Notes: generated by a model not told the origin, from the letters alone. A DNA stretch of 64,000 nucleotides from Pogonophryne albipinna (GCA_028583405.1 JAPTMU010000122.1:1-64000); one strand, 5' to 3'. Positions 24,908 to 36,656 are shown, counted from the stretch's first letter. Made by a program: numbers and translations.

Positions 24908-25155
24908 GTCTGCCTGTCGCGATAAGCAATTAATTGACTTATCGTACGATAAATAAAAATGAACTCGATAAATTGCGATTTACATGAGGATGTGACGAGC
25001 AGTTTGAAAGGATGTACTTCAATTATTATTATATATTATCATTATGTCAGTGGTCTAAAATGGTCATACAACGGTGCAGACAATATTATCGGTTATCGCA
25101 ATAATTTCCGGGAAAATGTATCCCACAAAATTAATTATCGTGAGAAGCCTATACA
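24908..25155. mobile_element. Degenerate hAT-like element
   Basis: The ends are imperfectly inverted: GCCTGTCGCGATAAGC at the left and, from the right, GGCTTCTCACGATAAT. Internal ATCG/CGAT-rich subterminal repeats (TTATCGTACGATAAAT, TATCGGTTATCGC) resemble hAT ends. No target duplication could be confirmed, so the borders are approximate. Confidence 0.4.
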
Positions 25156-25157
25156 TG

Positions 25158-25158
<1 letters not shown>

Positions 25159-25198
<40 letters not shown>

Positions 25199-25873
25199 TC
25201 TACAGACTTACTCCAAACTGCCAAACATATTAATTAACACACTCTATACAGAGCAGTCCAACAGCGCTAGCTAACATTCCTGGTAATATACATGTTGCTA
25301 AGCTAGCTAGCTTCACGGTCAGTTACTGTATAATATAATCAAATCTTCCTTTTACTCTTTTCTTTCTTGCTCTTTTGTAGGTTTTGGCTGAAAACCAATA
25401 GAGCTTGCTTTGGAAAAATGTTTTTACTCTAACAACAGACCCAGCTTAATTTAATTGGAGGCTATGGATTAGCAACATCAAGCATTAAATAAGATGTGGC
25501 ATTACATGTTTGACTGGTTTTACAATACTTTGCATTGTTCCTCATTTCATTTAGACTATGCACACATTTCATTGTTTGCTTCAGTTCTACAAAGTTAGCA
25601 CGCTTCGCTGCTGTGTTTCTCCTGGCTGTCAGTTCCTCTGTGCAAAGCCAAAATGCTGTCATTTATTAAAACTTAAGGTCAATTTTCTTCTCTGTCTTGT
25701 TAATGAAATGCAATCTCTTAGTGTGTGATCGAGGACAGAACAACACCAGATGTGTTTTGGTTTTGTCAAGGTAATACTTAAAATGATGCGTCAGTGTTTT
25801 TGAGGACGCTGAGAAGGAAGGAGAGCTGCAAATGTGCTGGAGTCACCGAGGTGTTTACAGTACACCAAGGTTT

Positions 25874-25947
<74 letters not shown>

Positions 25948-26050
25948 ATAATGGCAGCTCTCAGCAGTTTTCCCAGGCCTTTTTTACGAAAGCTCTGTGC
26001 CAAGATATCTGACCGAGCCAGACTCCAAGCTCATTGTACAGTTAGGTACA

Positions 26051-26110
<60 letters not shown>

Positions 26111-26224
26111 ACGGAAGCAATCTGCTCTCAGTAGGGGTTAGGTAAACAGTGACTGCTTCTCGACAGGTCATTCAAACACTCTCCTCTTTAGTGGTTTGGT
26201 AAACACACAACACACATTCCTGCA

Positions 26225-26311
<87 letters not shown>
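25159..26311. repeat. Cluster of four CA microsatellites
   Basis: CA runs lie at 25159-25192, 25876-25943, 26052-26105 and 26231-26311, separated by ordinary sequence. The last three lie within 440 bp, and the second and third are both followed by CTCTGA, suggesting local duplication of a CA-containing segment. No coding signal in between. Confidence 0.9.
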
Positions 26312-26314
<3 letters not shown>

Positions 26315-27369
26315 CTCCATATGGTAACCCAGACAGTATTATAGTTGAGCTCTCAGTGACGCCTTGCTGCCATATGTGTGTGTGTGTGTGTGTTTGTGAG
26401 TCTGATATCTGCAGTTTAAGCTTGTGCCCACTGTGCGATGATGTTTATACATGATAAGTGGTAATTGTATCTAAATAGCACTCAGCTTTATTATCTTTTT
26501 ATGGATAAATGTGTTGACGCCTCAGGATAGAAACGTATGGTCGGCTCTCGTGTTCACTGTGACCTTCCAGCTTCTGTGTAATTAAATATTATAAACACAT
26601 TTAAACACACATTCGTACGTCTGCACATTACGCATGCATACACAGTCTCACTGTATGACTATCACTTAACACACATTATAGATAAACCTGCAGGGAATAC
26701 AACGACAATCTGCAGACTCTTTCTCACTGCATTATGATAAATATCTGATAATAAATGATGAGACGATGATGTACACAATGAAATGAAAGTTAAATTCTTC
26801 TACAGCTGTCGATAAATGACGGTGGAGGAAGACGGATCAGAGTGGATTTATCTTTAACTGCTGAGGTTACACAGTGGCTGCAGAAATAAATAATGTCTAA
26901 GACGCTTTAAAATGCCTGACGCAAAACCAAACACCATTTTCTGTTTTAGAAAACCTGTGCAACTCAGCAATCTTTATTATTACAATTACACCACTGTATA
27001 AATTGTCATTTACATATTTATTGTTATATATTATACCTTGTTTCAAACCTTTATTTATGCAGGTGAATCCCATTGAGATAATTGATCTCTTTTTCAAGGG
27101 TGACCTGCTGCAAGTAGGTTCCACATGAATACATATTCTTTCACACACACATACGGGTATTGGGCCGAGGGCGACACCGTACTTCCGGTATCCGCCGTTT
27201 TACGCGAGGTGCAAGCAGGCCGAGGGTTTAGCCGTACACCGTCTAGGTGTTGCTAAGCTTCCTGTACTGAATATCATAGTCTATTGCCTTAATCAATATC
27301 TAGTCAACTCTAAAATACCACATATATGCAATGGCATGATAATATTATTGTGACACGTGGGGTATTCAC
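26312..27369. other. Intronic sequence, nothing firm recognised
   Basis: A short TG tract lies at 26375-26391. 27145-27245 is unusually CpG-rich (GGGCCGAGGGCGACACCG) and may be the outer part of the element holding the exon-like remnant at 27370-27552. No other feature. Confidence 0.4.
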
Positions 27370-27552
27370 CTGGTGTTTCCAGAAGATAGACGGAGATGCA
27401 GCCAAAATCGACGAAGGCCACTTTCGAGGGTCGTTTTTCCATACATCTGCAGGCAGTCTGTAAGGGCAATCCGACAACCCACACAGCTCTAGTTTACGCT
27501 GGTAACGACCTAGAGCACACCCCTCAAGTCCAGAGATGTAATCCGAAGACAT
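27370..27552 (-). pseudogene. Exon-like remnant of a repetitive teleost gene, frameshifted
   Basis: On the - strand an ATG at 27552 opens MSSDYISGLEGCALGRYQRK, continuing with PADVWKNDPRKWPS. The frame then shifts by one base, and the other frame continues VAFVDFGCISVYLLETPG. Reading stops at CAG|GTGAATACC, a good splice donor (last exon base 27370). The pattern DPRKWP-x-FGxIxxYLxETPG is familiar from high-copy teleost proteins with SWIM/YqaJ-like domains, probably transposon-derived. That assignment is from memory and weak. The GC-rich flanks and the terminal TGACGTCAC (27713-27721) suggest a larger element. Confidence 0.4.
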
Positions 27553-27769
27553 GCAGCGATTTCTTCGGTCGTTAATTCAGAAAAAAAACCTAGTGCGCTC
27601 TGCCTGGCTACGTTAGCTAGCTGTTTATATTAGCACCTCCAGGATATTTGCACCTCCAGGAAAATGGCGTATTTATATATATATGGCGCGTGTTGCATTG
27701 TGGGTAGCTCGTGACGTCACTGTGTGTGAAAGAATAAACATAACAGAAAAACTAAAAGGACATCATACA

Positions 27770-28030
27770 GCATATTTACAGCGACTCCAGTTTACATAGG
27801 TAGTAACATTTACAGGTTCCAACAGTTTCCGATTGGATAGCATCTATCCTTGCTTTAAAAACATTTAGTGGAACCAAATTGCTCAGCTTCCATTCCTTTT
27901 GCAGACTGTTCCAAGTTAGCGGAGCTGCGCATCTAAAAGCTTTCTTCCCTAAGACAGTCCTAGCAGTTGGCACATTTAATAAAACCACAGCATGAGATCT
28001 CGGTCAGTAGCCACTTACAATTCGCCGTGA
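27770..28030 (-). mobile_element. LINE A, 3' coding end (resumes after nested LINE B)
   Basis: On the - strand the frame ICSLISRRIVSGY, stop, PRSHAVVLLNVPTARTVLGK, KAFRCAAPLTWNSLQ, LVPLNVFKARI matches the extreme C-terminus of the LINE whose earlier part lies at 29263-30272. One in-frame stop (TGA near 28007) interrupts it. In an intact element this would follow directly on [12 protein letters not shown] at about 29264. Confidence 0.65.
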
Positions 28031-29262
28031 GATCAGGGAGCAGATGTTTTATGTATTCATGTATTTAACAGGGACAGTGCCCATTAATGAACATTTCTGT
28101 AAACGTGCCGGAGTTAGCCAAGAGGCTATCTGTAGTCCCTGGACAGATTTTAAAAGTCAACCTAAAACACATTTCATTTTAAACAAGTAAATACAATACA
28201 TTTAAATCATGCAACAGACATTACTGGGATACTTAAATAAAACAATTTAAAATATAGAACATTAAAACAAAACAAATAAAACAAAACAAAAGAACATGTT
28301 AAAACACAGGCAGTGGATTGTAAGGAGCAGAAGATTGGGTCAGTGTTGGCAGAGCTGATTCCTCACTAACCATATTTTGAGTTTTGATTTAAATAAAGTG
28401 AATGTGGTCTGGTCTCTGATTGGAGGTGGGATTGAGTTCCATTGCTGAGCAGCTTTAACAGAAAATGAAGACTGACTGAAATAACTTTTTCTGAGTGGAA
28501 TAATGCAATCTCCTCTCGCTGCACCTCTTGTACCCTAGTTGCAGTTGTGCGTATGCTAATAAACTGTCTAAGAGGAGGTGAGGTAAGGCCGTTGACAATC
28601 TTGTAGAAAAGGCAAGCATTTGCATGTTTGATGAGGTTTTCCCAGCTTAGCAAGTTGTATTTTTTGAGTATTGGGCAGTGATGCGAAAAAACAATTTTTT
28701 TGTCCAGTATTTTGAGTGTTTGTTTGTACAATGACTCCAGTGGTTTTAATGTTGTTGTACTGGCATGTGACCAGGTAGTTGAACAGTAGGTGATGTGTGA
28801 GAGAACTATAGAGTGTGTGTACATCAGAGATGCCTCAATTGACATGTAATCTCTGGTGAACCTAAAATTCGACAGACTGAATTTGACCCTATTACATATT
28901 TTTTTTATCCTGAGCCTTGAAATTGAGTGTTGAATCAATAATGACTCCAAGGTACTTGTATTGTGACACCACCTGTAGCCTCTCCCCTGATACAAAAACA
29001 TCTGACTTTGTTTTGGTGAAGAAGGTGCATACTGTTTTACAAATATTTAGTTGCAAAGAGCATTGTTCCAACCAAGTTGTTACATGAACCATGGTGTTTG
29101 TCAGTTCATTAGCCACTTGTGTCATATTGCTTCCATGTACATATATTACAGTGTCATCTGCATACATTTGGATGTTTGTGTCAGGACATACAGATGGTAA
29201 ATCATTTATATAGAGCGAAAATAGTAATGGTCCCAGGATTGAACCTTGTGGGACCCCCTGTC
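28031..29262 (-). mobile_element. LINE B, 5'-truncated, nested in LINE A
   Basis: On the - strand it begins inside the reverse-transcriptase core: [20 protein letters not shown], then the catalytic [20 protein letters not shown], and after a frameshift near 28930 the post-RT HSIVLSHITYCSTTWS, WENLIKHANACLFYKIVNG. The 3' UTR (28030-28320) has the GGGACAGTGCCCATTAATGA-type end seen in fish CR1/Rex-group LINEs. The frame is broken and the 5' half (endonuclease, RT palm start) is missing, so it is inactive. Confidence 0.75.
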
Positions 29263-30272
29263 GAAAGGATGGAAGTTTCCCTAACATGGCTTTGTATATA
29301 AAAATGTACCAGTGACTGAGCCTCCGTACAGTTAGTGAAAGCAAACCAGCCCTTGCATACAGGGTACAGTGATGGGTTAATGCTTTACAGTTTGTCACAA
29401 ATCTCAGTGCGCTGTGATACGCGGCATCTAACTTGACCAGGCAATTGGCAGGTGCATTCATATACATCAAATCACCATAGTCCAGCACAGGTAAAAAGGT
29501 CACAGTGACTAGCCTTTTCCTGGCCTCAAGCGAGAAACAGGTCTTGTTCCTGTAGAAGAAACCTAGTTTTGATTGCCTAGCCTTTGCCCAGGCCTTGTTT
29601 CTCTCATGAAGGAGACTAGACAGTTCAGCAGAAAACCAAGGATTGTCTCGTCCCTTCACTCTAAATGTACGCAGGGGTGCATGTCTATCAATGATCTCCA
29701 TAAAACCAAGATAAAAATAAGACCATGCAGTTTCTACATCAGCACACAGCTCAATTCTTTCCCCAATCAAACCCAAACAGATCATGCACAAAACCCTGCT
29801 CCACAAAATGTTTTTTGTCTCTCTTAATGATAATACGAGGTTTAACCTTTTGGACCTTAGTGTCCCTAATTGTGGCTACAACACAGTGATCACTCAGATC
29901 ATTTGCAAATACTCCCACAGATGAATATTTATGGAGAACATTAGTTAAAATGAGATCAATTAGGGAGGATTTATTAGGGGACTTAATATTAGGGTGAGTA
30001 GGACTGTCTACAATCTGAGTAACATTTAAAGAGATACAAAGGTTTTTAAAATCCTCTGACACTGCAGTTAACCAGTCCCAGTTACAATCTCCAAGTAGCA
30101 CTATTTCCTTGTAGTCTAGCTGCGATAAAAGATTTGCCAACGAAGACAAGGAGTCCTTGACAGCTGAGGGGGGTCTGTAACAACTCACTACCATGACCTG
30201 TTGACCCTTTGCTACTTCGATATTTAAGGCTAAAAATTCAGATTTTACATTAGTTACATTTAAATGTAACCT
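29263..30272 (-). mobile_element. LINE A, endonuclease part with internal RT deletion
   Basis: On the - strand an APE-type endonuclease C-terminal half is read: [57 protein letters not shown]. After a frameshift near 29760 comes the linker [20 protein letters not shown] and then, without any reverse-transcriptase core, the post-RT segment [64 protein letters not shown]. The YADD domain has thus been deleted between AKARQ and SKLGFF. The same LINE resumes at 28030 downward, on the far side of LINE B. Confidence 0.75.
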
Positions 30273-30539
30273 TATGTTTTTATATATATATATTTTGACT
30301 TTTCTTTATTCTTATAGCCTAAAAAAAGCCAATTAACCCTGATATAAATCAAGTATTCTGATATGCGTTCAGTGTCTCTGCTACATGATTTGTGCAGACA
30401 TTAAGAAGCCAGATTTGTAGTGTCAGGTTGCAAATATCGAATCAAAATTGAGTATTTTTAATGACTGTCACCGCGTTGGGTATGTTTAAATAGTCTGTGC
30501 TTTGTAATGGAAAATATGATTATCAGAGAATTGTGCTCT

Positions 30540-30890
30540 GATGTTATATTTAACATATACATAATAATATTCTGTAAGCCTTACATGTCAAGAGACAGTA
30601 GACCTCAGGAAGGTGATCAGTCACAAGGTGCCATGTGACCACGGTGGTCTGATGATGGGTCTATTTCACTCGGTTATCTCATGACTAAGCATGTACTTAT
30701 TGTAACTGTATAAAAGCTCTCTCTTCAGTTTGAGTAGTTGCACTCGGCTGTGGAGACATTGCTTTTCAAATGTTGTTTGCCTCTTTTGCAAAAGATGAAC
30801 GACTCAGAAGGAAAACTCTTTGACTAGTTAATTTCAAGAATTTCCACCACAGCTTTGAATAACTTTTACTGTGTTGCATTATTTCATTAC
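30540..30890 (+). mobile_element. Candidate solo LTR (weak)
   Basis: A block starting TGTTATATTTAAC contains a TATA-like TGTATAAAAGCTC (about 30706). It is followed by sequence resembling an LTR R/U5 segment and ends near TTTCCACCA. The TG...CA ends and promoter-like layout suggest a retrotransposon LTR. No target duplication, primer-binding site or internal region was seen, so it could equally be unique intronic DNA. Confidence 0.22.
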
Positions 30891-30914
30891 CTACACTTAA
30901 TTTGATCAACAATA

Positions 30915-31530
30915 TAGTGTTTCCTACTCCTACCTTACTCACCTTTCCTACCCATACCTTTCCTTACCTTACCTTTCCTTTCATTACCTTACCTTACCGT
31001 ACCTTTCATATCCTTTCCTTACACTGCCTTTCCTTTCCTTTGTTTCCTTTCCTTTCATTCCCTTTCCTTTCCATACTTTTCCATTCCTAACCTTCATTTC
31101 CTTTCCTTTCCTTACCATTCCTAACCTTTCCATTCCTAACCTTCCTTTCCAAACCTTTCCTTTCATTACCTTACCTTACCGTACCTTTCATATCCTTTCC
31201 TTACACTACCTTTCCTTTCCTTTGTTTCCTTTCCTTTCATTCCCTTTCCTTTCCATACTTTTCCATTCCTAACCTTCATTTCCTTTCCTTTCCTTACCAT
31301 TCCTAACCTTTCCATTCCTAACCTTCCTTTCATTTCCTTTCCTTTCATTGCCTTACCTTACCGTACCTTTCCTTATCTAACCTTTCCTTTCATATCCTTT
31401 CCTTTCCTTACACTGCCTTTCCTTTCCTTTGTTTCCTTTCCTTTCATTCACTTTCCTTTCCTTACATTTCCTTTCCTTATCTTTCCTTGCCTTTCCTAAC
31501 CTTACTTTTCCTTACCTTATATCCCTACCA
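30915..31530. repeat. CCTTT/ACCTT pyrimidine repeat with approx. 182-bp higher-order unit
   Basis: The + strand is almost purely C/T with scattered A/G. Within it a segment of about 182 bp (for example TTCCTTACACTGCC near 31015, 31197 and 31405) is repeated nearly verbatim two to three times, the third with an insertion. Short open frames on the - strand (KGKEMKGRLG type) repeat with the same period and are not genes. Confidence 0.9.
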
Positions 31531-32404
31531 TCCTATCTTATTTTGTGTATTCTGCCCCGCCGCTGCAGAACTCCCTGGGAAACTCTGCAGTGTAATGTTG
31601 AATCAGAAGTGGGTGTTGTTAGCGTGTGATTGGCCGCTGGGCGCTGGCAGAGCAGCTGACACCTATCTGTCACCATCTCCCTCACACTAACACCTAGAGA
31701 TACTGTTAACACACAGTGCAGGTATTCTGCAGGCCAGACAGTGTAACATTGTTTTAACACTGAAACACTAACGGTTATAACTCTCACTGGGATACACAAA
31801 CAGTCAGACTCAGTTCATGGAGTAAAATGCAAGTTCACTTTCTCTTATTAACACGAAAAAGCTACTTTCTTAAGATTCTTAGATTTTTGGCGTTGGTTAA
31901 ATCTGAAAATGCTGCTTATTCTGCTCTATATTTTTGTCCGTGGTTGTTTTTTCATTGGCAACATCTCTTTGTTTTCTGCTGATATTGGTCTGATAAACCT
32001 CGGCTCTGTTTCCTCCTGCTATCCATCAACATTTTATAATTCGTTCGTGCCAGAATTTTGCTCTGAATCCGTCAAAAATCACAAGGGAATGAAATTAGCA
32101 CCTGCCACCTGCCAAACAGAGTCGATGTTGGCTGTGGCTGGTAAACGTTTCAGGTCGGCTGCCAACGTGGCAGACACAGTAAGAAATATTATTTTTCAAA
32201 AGCAATTCCTGAAATAAAAATAGTCTGGGATTCAGAAATGGTCCATATTTATACTGTCTTGTACCACATCCTTTTGTTTGCAAATCTAAAAGACTCAGAA
32301 GTGGCAACAGCATTTCCAGATAATCCAACCGACCATGAACAAAAACAGTTTCATTTCATCGTTTCAATGCTCGATCGACTGGAGCTAGATAATGTTTTCA
32401 GGAC
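31531..32404. other. Intronic sequence, nothing recognised
   Basis: A 102-codon frame at 31909-32217 starts with a hydrophobic stretch (MLLILLYIFVRGCFF), but it has no recognisable domain and sits in AT-rich DNA. I do not call it a gene. Confidence 0.45.
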
Positions 32405-33292
32405 TATATCAGTATGTAGTGTCTCTACTTTAAAGAGTCCTCTCCTGCTGATGTTCAGGTGTATATCAGTATGTAGTGTCTCTACTTTAAAGAGTCCTCT
32501 CCTGCTGATGTTCAGGTGTATATCAGTATGTAGTGTCTCTACTTTAAAGAGTCCTCTCCTGCTGATGTTCAGGTGTATATCAGTATGTAGTGTCTCTACT
32601 TTAAAGAGTCCTCTCCTGCTGATGTTCAGGTGTATATCAGTATGTAGTGTCTCTACTTTAAAGAGTCCTCTCCTGCTGATGTTCAGGTGTATATCAGTAT
32701 GTAGTGTCTCTACTTTAAAGAGTCCTCTCCTGCTGATGTTCAGGTGTATATCAGTATGTAGTGTCTCTAAAGAGTCCTCTCCTGCTGATGTTCAGGTGTA
32801 TATCAGTATGTAGTGTCTCTACTTTAAAGAGTCCTCTCCTGCTGATGTTCAGGTGTATATCAGTATGTAGTGTCTCTACTTTAAAGAGTCCTCTCCTGCT
32901 GATGCTCAGGTGTATATCAGTATGTAGTGTCCTCTACTTTAAAGAGTCCTCTCCTGCTGATGTTCAGGTGTATATCAGTATGTATTCTCTACTTTAAAGA
33001 GTCCTCTCCTGCTGATGTTCAGGTGTATATCAGTATGTAGTGTCTCTACTTTAAAGAGTCCTCTCCTGCTGATGTTCAGGTGTATATCAGTATGTATTGT
33101 CTCTACTTTAAAGAGTCCTCTCCTGCTGATGTTCAGGTGTATATCAGTATGTAGTGTCTCTACTTTAAAGAGTCCTCTCCTGCTGATGTTCAGGTGTATA
33201 TCAGTATGTAGTGTCTCTACTTTAAAGAGTCCTCTCCTGCTGATGTTCAGGTGTATATCAGTATGTAGTGTCTCTACTTTAAAGAGTCCTCT
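32405..33292 (-). repeat. 57-bp minisatellite, array 3 (about 15.6 copies, inverted)
   Basis: The unit and orientation are those of array 2, about 15 kb away. Units are highly homogeneous, with a 6-bp deletion at 32769, a single-base insertion near 32930 and a 5-bp deletion near 32985. No MITE terminus adjoins either side. The left edge begins mid-unit at TATATCAGTATG and the right edge ends mid-unit at GAGTCCTCT. Confidence 0.97.
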
Positions 33293-33720
33293 AATTGCCG
33301 CTGGAAGGCCAACAAAACGTACAATCATAAAAGTATTCCTGTTCTATGCTTCTTTAGCTGTCCGTGTCCAAGGACTGCATGTCTAAGTGTTGACACCACA
33401 GCATGTGACATAGCAGCTGAGAGGAAAACACAACCTCTGTTTGTGTGCATGTCTCCGGGTGTAATCATGTGTCGGTGTCACCCTCTTAATGCCAGCGTAT
33501 GTGATCTCTTAGTGAATAACCGTGTGTGACCCTTCAGTGCATATGTGGGCTAATCTTAGCTTTAGCGCTGGCTCTAGTCAACGATCAGGAATAAGAGACA
33601 TAAGCACATGACGAGTGCTACTGTGACAACAAACTGCACCTCAGGGAGAATCCTGTAACATGATAGGTCATAAGTAGTGGGGAAACTTTTATTAAACTCT
33701 GCATCAGTTTGTAAACAAAA
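33293..33720. other. Intronic sequence, nothing recognised
   Basis: No recognised feature. Confidence 0.5.
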
Positions 33721-33786
33721 CCTTCCTTCCTTCCTTCCTTCCTTCCTTCCTTCCTTCCTTCCTTCCTTCCTTCCTTCCTTCCTTCC
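33721..33786. repeat. (CCTT)n microsatellite
   Basis: About 16 perfect CCTT units ending in a CCATCC variant. Confidence 0.97.
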
Positions 33787-34676
33787 ATCCATCTAAAGTT
33801 GCATTTGTGATTTTTAACTTATTCAGATGATTTTGCGGCATATTTTTTCTTACTTTTCACATTCTCATTCTTTAGATTACTCTTACTGCAGCCTGGCAAG
33901 TGATTATTAAGTTTCATCTTCAAGTGTGTATCTGAATAAAAACGGAGAACAGATGTGAATAAAACAGAATAGTTTGGCTGAAAGTTGCATTAATAAAAGC
34001 GAGCTGCTACGACGTGCATGGAAACATTCTTGGTGAATAATTGATGACGTACATGAAGCATTTGAGCTCAAGTGCAGAGCAGTAAACATGAGATTTGTGT
34101 GCAGATGCAAGTAGACTGTAACCTTCCTTGCATTTATACTTAATGTCATGTATTTCCAATATTCTTTTTTATCCATCGTTTGAGCTTTGCCTACAGCTCT
34201 TGTCATTAAACAGCCTTGGACCTCCATTAAAATAAGGACAGGGGATATAAAACACTATTATCCATTTACAACTGGCTTTAAATCCTCACACACTGCTGCA
34301 GGCTTGTTGCTGAGTGCAGTATCGCACATGCAGCACAACAACAGCACTTAGTGAGCCGCGATGCTTCCATGCTGCTGCATTTATGACGAATGACACGGTG
34401 GAAAACAAAAGAGCCGTCGACGAAATAAATAGCAGCTTCAAAGTGGGAGGGATCCACGTTAATGTGCGACCCTGGCACTGAAAAAACAGGAGACAATGCA
34501 ACGACTGATCATCCCTCAGTTTCAAATAAACGCAGAGGGCTGGCAGAGGAGACAAAGCTAATGAAACATGATGGAAACAAATGGAGCCTTGCCAGGATTA
34601 CAAAAGGATAAACGCACAGGTAAACAATGTCTCTTTTCACTGTGGAAACATTCTATAGCTGACACAAAACCGGTCC
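33787..34676. other. Intronic sequence, nothing recognised
   Basis: No coding domain or repeat recognised. Confidence 0.5.
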
Positions 34677-35052
34677 AGTTTTATTTGTATAGCACCTGTC
34701 ATACAAGTTGGTGCAGTTAAAAGTGATTTACAGGTGACTGACAGGATGAATATACTAATACATAGTGGAACAATTAGACATTCAGGCACACAAACCAATA
34801 TCTGATACTGGTGAAATAATAACGGAGAAAAGGCAATATAAGTCAAATGGAGATGCATCGTCAACATTATGCAAGATATGCTGACACCTTTCTTTTTAAA
34901 TGTGGATGTTTCTATTATTAAAACTAACAGGACGATTGAGTAGGTGCCTGTCCAACACACAGGAAAAACACACGGATTTTATCCTTTACAGACTATTTAC
35001 ATGCACTAAAACCTATATAATACACTACAGGCTAGAGAAAAAAAGGGCCTCT
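34677..35052 (-). mobile_element. LINE tail fragment and TTAA-MITE terminus relic
   Basis: 34677-34750 (TTTTATTTGTATAGCACCTG) resembles the reversed LINE tail at 22981. About 34968-35052, read on the - strand, is AGAGGCCCTTTTTTTCTCTA, then CTGTAGTGTATTATATAGG, GTGCATGTAAATAGTCTG. This is the same MITE terminus that flanks 57-bp arrays 1 and 2, and TTAA follows at 35053-35056. No minisatellite unit adjoins this relic. Confidence 0.6.
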
Positions 35053-35056
35053 TTAA

Positions 35057-36370
35057 AGACTCACTAACACCCTCCGTCTCATCATATTTAATCTCCCAGC
35101 GTCAGTACAGTCTCTCTTCTTAAGTCCTGTTGAATTCTCCATCACATCTGGCCTTAACCCCTTGACGTTTCTCACTCAGGGTAAGGTAAAGTGGTTAGGA
35201 AAGGACACAGAACCTGACTTTATTTGACAACCTAAGCCAGTGAGATGCTGATATGAGACAGGCAGCAGACGAGGTAAAGGTCAGAGCTTCAGGTCCTGCT
35301 GAGATGTTGGAGGCTGTGTCTCAGGATCAAAGATGGCCTTTACAAGAAGACTTATTGTGGGTCAGAGAGAAAAGGGTCTCTGCTGCCAGCTTTCTTTCTG
35401 CTGAGTATTGAGTTCCTCTCTCCGGCTCCCAGACAATTGACTGTGCATCATAGATTAAGTGTGTGCTGTGCAGAGGGCTGTTTGGGGAAGCTTCAGTGAA
35501 GTGTAGATCAATGGGTTCAGCAGAGGAAATCAGATACAGCGACTGTGATGTGTGGGGACTGTGAGGGAGAATCAGATTTAACAGCAAGTGATCAAGGAAA
35601 TGACATGAAGGGACTCAGTTAAGGCAGGGTTAGGGTTATACATCTTTTTCTATTTTTTATTATAATTTGTTTTTAATTTTTAAATGAAATATGTTTTATT
35701 TGAAATTATACATATTTTTATAAACATTTTTTTCAAATTTTTACATTTTGTAATCGTCAATGTTTTTAAAATGTTACATTTAAGAAACATTCATTATTTT
35801 TTACAGAATTTCAGATCAATAATTCACTAAACATGTACACTAGCAGTTTATATAACCCATTACGGGAAGGAGCAGGAAGAATTCAGTCTTATGTAAATCA
35901 AGTAAATAACGTTTTTGCACGCTCTAAATTATATAATTCTTACAAAGAAAGAAAACTCAGCAGATCAGACGTTTAAAATAAAAACGGTAATCCAAAACAG
36001 CCAAGAAAAATGTGCAATCGGTGCATCTCTTCTCCAAACACATCCTCTGCTCTCCTTTCCTTTCCCTCCACCTCTCTCGTTCTGCCTGTCACTGTTTGTT
36101 TCCTCCTCTCTGCTCGGCCTACAGGCTAAAGGAGAACATAATGGCCGCTCACTTCTTTTGAAGTCTGTCTCTTGGCAGGAAGTGGCGCTCTGGCTCCTGG
36201 AGAAGTTGTGGGTCTGGCAGAAATCTGATGCTGCTCTCGGAGAAATGATAATAGGGATGACTCACAAACTTAAAACGCAGCCAAAGACATTTTGATGATG
36301 TACTGAAGCGTTGTTAATCGTATGGGTTAGCGTAGTGTCAAAAGCCTCACGGAATTGATTCTAAAATGCT
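35057..36370. other. Intronic sequence, nothing recognised
   Basis: AT-rich around 35640-35800. No gene, RNA or repeat recognised. Confidence 0.5.
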
Positions 36371-36656
36371 GTTAAACCGACTGTTTCCATTCACTAAATG
36401 CTCTAAAGTCGTGCAGGGAAGACAAGTATTTAAATGTCTTGTTTTACAACATATAATATGTCAGTAAATACCCCACTGGTGAATTTAAAAACGGCGGTTG
36501 CTAACAAGTGTCTAAATGAGACGACTAAACGTCATCACATCCAACATTAGCCGAAACCAACGGTTTCTATTCACAAAATGCTCTAAAGTCGTGCGGGGAG
36601 GACATATTTTGGTTGTTATCCTGATATAAGGTCTGTGGTTAACATCGCAGAAGTCG
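36371..36656. repeat. Short local duplication beside 72-bp array 2
   Basis: CACTAAATGCTCTAAAGTCG followed by TGCAGGGAAGACA (about 36393) recurs as CACAAAATGCTCTAAAGTCG followed by TGCGGGGAGGACA (about 36573). The following GATATAAGGTCTGTGGTTAA (about 36623) resembles GAAATAAGATCTGTGGTTAA at about 39922. These look like pieces of one dispersed element from which the 72-bp unit may derive. Confidence 0.5.

Noticed and set aside
31909..32217. 102-residue frame with a hydrophobic N-terminus
   Set aside because: No recognised domain, no supporting splice or promoter context, AT-rich surroundings; chance frame.
32238..33386. 191- and 117-123-residue frames over array 3
   Set aside because: Same repeat artefact as arrays 1 and 2; indels between units break the frames.
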